Notes under the pieces: model-generated
Databases searched by the model: none
What the model saw: the letters and a program-made list of their open reading frames with translations, nothing else
What the model was told of the DNA's origin: nothing
Translations under genes and position numbers: made by a program
Assembly: GCA_964472715.1 (NCBI GenBank)
Contig: CAYYMT010000047.1
Location: 1-24,586 of the forward strand
Length of the DNA: 24,586 nucleotides
Direction of reading: 5' to 3'
From: JAFGTP01 sp964472715
GTDB lineage: Bacteria > Fidelibacterota > UBA2242 > JAFGTP01
Shown: positions 23,055 to 24,586 of the stretch, one piece after another
Layout of the letters: each line of letters begins with the position of its first letter
How positions within the stretch are numbered: position 1 is the stretch's first letter

Positions 23055-24586
23055 TTGAAAGAGAATTTTTTAGATTATATAAAAAAGAACGTATTGTTAT
23101 TTGACGGCGGAATGGGTACGGAAATTTATTCACGGGGCGTATTTATTCACCAATGTTATGATGAACTGAACCTAACCCGTCCCTCACTCATAAAAGAGAT
23201 TCACCGGGATTTTATTGATGCCGGCGCCCAGGCCATTGAAACCAATACCTTTGGCGCTAATTATCAGAAATTACAACCATACGGCCTGGCTGATAAGGTC
23301 TACAAAATTAATATTGCCGGCGCTAAAATCGCCCGGGAAGCCGCCGGTGATGATATTTATGTCATCGGCAGTGTTGGACCTTTGGGTAAAAAACTGGATA
23401 GTAGTGATCCCGCCAAAGTCCGGCGTACACGGGAAATCTATACCGAACAGATAAAAGCCCTGCTGGATGGTGGCGTTGATGTAGTTACTTTTGAGACCTT
23501 TTTTGATATCGAAGAACTCTTACTGGCGGTAAAGGTGGCAAAATCCCTGGCTGATATACCAGTGATCGCGCAAATGACCATCAATGAAAATTTCTTCACC
23601 ATTTACGGTGTCAGCGCCGAAGATATTGTCGGCCGATTAAACAGAAGTAAAGCCGATGTCATTGGATTGAACTGCAGTGTCGGTCCGAAAATCATGCATG
23701 AGGCCCTGGAAAAAATTAAATCCCTGGCGAAAAAACCGATTTCCATTTTACCCAATGCCGGCTACCCGCAAACGGTCAATGGCAGAAAACTTTACCTGAC
23801 TTCCAGCGAATACCTGGCGGAATATTCACGACGATTCGTCCAGTCCGGCGCCAGTATCATTGGTGGCTGCTGCGGTACAACTCCCGAGCATATCAAGACA
23901 ATCAAACATGCCATCACTTCCTATCAGCCGAAGAAAAAAATCATTGACATCAAGGTAAAAGAAAAAAAATACACACCGGTTGAGCAACCTGATCCGGCCA
24001 CAAAATCCCTGATGGCGAAAAAACTTTACAACAAGGAATTCATCTGTACTGTTGAAATGGTGCCGCCGCGGGGAATCCGTACGGAAAAATCACTGGCAAA
24101 AGCCAAAGAACTCATGGAAACCGGCATCGACTGCATTAATCTGCCTGATGGCCCGCGAGCCTCATCAAGAATGGGGGCGCCCTTTATCGCTAAGGAAATT
24201 CTGGACAAAGTCGGCATCGAACCGGTGCTGCATTACACCGCCAGAGATCGCAATCTATTGGGAATTATCTCCGATCTGATCGGTATTCACGCCATCGGGA
24301 TCAAGAATATTCTGCTGATTACCGGCGATCCACCAAAAATGGGTGATCTGCCCGACGCCACAGCAGTTTTTGATGTGGATTCCATCGGCCTGATCACCAT
24401 TGCCAACAATCTCAACCACGGCATTGACCTGGGTGGTAATTCCATTGGAAAACCCACCGAATACCTGATCGGGGCCGGCGTCAATCCCGGGGCCCTTGAT
24501 ATGGACGAGGAAATGCGTAGATTCGAGAAAAAAATAAAAGCAGGGGCGGAATATTTCATTACCCAGCCCGTCTTTGATACTGACAT
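23055..24586 (+). CDS. Homocysteine S-methyltransferase / methylenetetrahydrofolate reductase fusion (cut by window end)
   Basis: A YitJ-like bifunctional protein of methionine synthesis; 510 residues are visible. Residues ~1-300 are the zinc-dependent homocysteine methyltransferase barrel: LLFDGGMGTEI, ETNTFGAN, and zinc-ligand cysteines C207 (GLNCSVGP), C272 and C273 (GGCCGTTPEH), a spacing like the MetH N-terminal module. From ~320 a MetF-type flavin barrel begins: CTVEMVPPRG (E334 in the catalytic-acid position), ITGDPPKMGD and FITQPVFD. Translation starts at a TTG (23055) backed by GAGGT; the first in-frame ATG falls inside the GGMGT motif and is too late. The methyl donor is unknown. 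The C-terminal end lies outside the window. Confidence 0.92.
   Translation, partial: MKENFLDYIKKNVLLFDGGMGTEIYSRGVFIHQCYDELNLTRPSLIKEIHRDFIDAGAQAIETNTFGANYQKLQPYGLADKVYKINIAGAKIAREAAGDDIYVIGSVGPLGKKLDSSDPAKVRRTREIYTEQIKALLDGGVDVVTFETFFDIEELLLAVKVAKSLADIPVIAQMTINENFFTIYGVSAEDIVGRLNRSKADVIGLNCSVGPKIMHEALEKIKSLAKKPISILPNAGYPQTVNGRKLYLTSSEYLAEYSRRFVQSGASIIGGCCGTTPEHIKTIKHAITSYQPKKKIIDIKVKEKKYTPVEQPDPATKSLMAKKLYNKEFICTVEMVPPRGIRTEKSLAKAKELMETGIDCINLPDGPRASSRMGAPFIAKEILDKVGIEPVLHYTARDRNLLGIISDLIGIHAIGIKNILLITGDPPKMGDLPDATAVFDVDSIGLITIANNLNHGIDLGGNSIGKPTEYLIGAGVNPGALDMDEEMRRFEKKIKAGAEYFITQPVFDTD

Overview
The window looks like chromosomal housekeeping DNA from a bacterium of the wider FCB (Fibrobacterota-Chlorobiota-Bacteroidota) assemblage, probably not a typical Bacteroidota. 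Two secreted proteins carry C-terminal domains resembling type IX secretion (T9SS) sorting signals, and the ribosomal block has the order rplM-rpsI-rpsB-tsf, which I recall from that assemblage. Against a classical Bacteroidota, most starts have clear Shine-Dalgarno sequences, and the best promoters look like ordinary -35/-10 pairs (TTGAAC-17-TATATT, TTGATT-18-TATATT). The phylum cannot be fixed from this window. There are 18 protein genes, two of them cut by the window ends, plus RNase P RNA and one further structured RNA that I think is 6S RNA. I see no tRNA, rRNA, insertion sequence, phage gene or CRISPR array.

Layout. 1-2046 (-): rplM-rpsI-rpsB-tsf operon. 2047-2331: divergent promoter region. 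2332-9756 (+): tex, der, two tandem paralogous secreted metalloprotease-like genes, and a YigZ/IMPACT gene. 9755-9952 (-): putative 6S RNA ending in a U tract at the yigZ stop codon, with its own promoter. 10000-16465 (-): a compact cluster, in transcription order C4 zinc-ribbon protein, rnpB, recJ, pgpH-like HD phosphodiesterase, ybeY, mazG. 16711-22860 (-): a cofactor cluster, in transcription order nadC, cysteine desulfurase-SelD fusion, an unknown 303-residue protein, thiamine pyrophosphokinase, sodium:solute symporter. 23055-end (+): homocysteine methyltransferase fused to methylenetetrahydrofolate reductase, running off the window.

How the genes fit together. The 10-16.5 kb cluster combines RNA processing (RNase P RNA, YbeY), repair and nucleotide-pool hygiene (RecJ, MazG) and c-di-AMP breakdown (PgpH). 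Its genes overlap or nearly touch. The 16.7-22.9 kb cluster is about cofactors: NAD synthesis, selenophosphate made by a single protein that both releases selenium and activates it, and thiamine pyrophosphate formation next to a transporter that may import thiamine.

Most interesting points: (1) the unannotated, 6S-like RNA with two competing pairings for its 3' end; (2) the tandem metalloproteases, whose divergent genes end in 71 identical bases encoding the sorting-signal tail; (3) the desulfurase-SelD fusion followed three bases later by an uncharacterised, possibly acetyltransferase-like protein; (4) the ThiN-symporter overlap, suggesting a thiamine uptake and activation pair; (5) rnpB packed between two coding genes with no visible terminator. 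None is clearly a new defence or mobile system.
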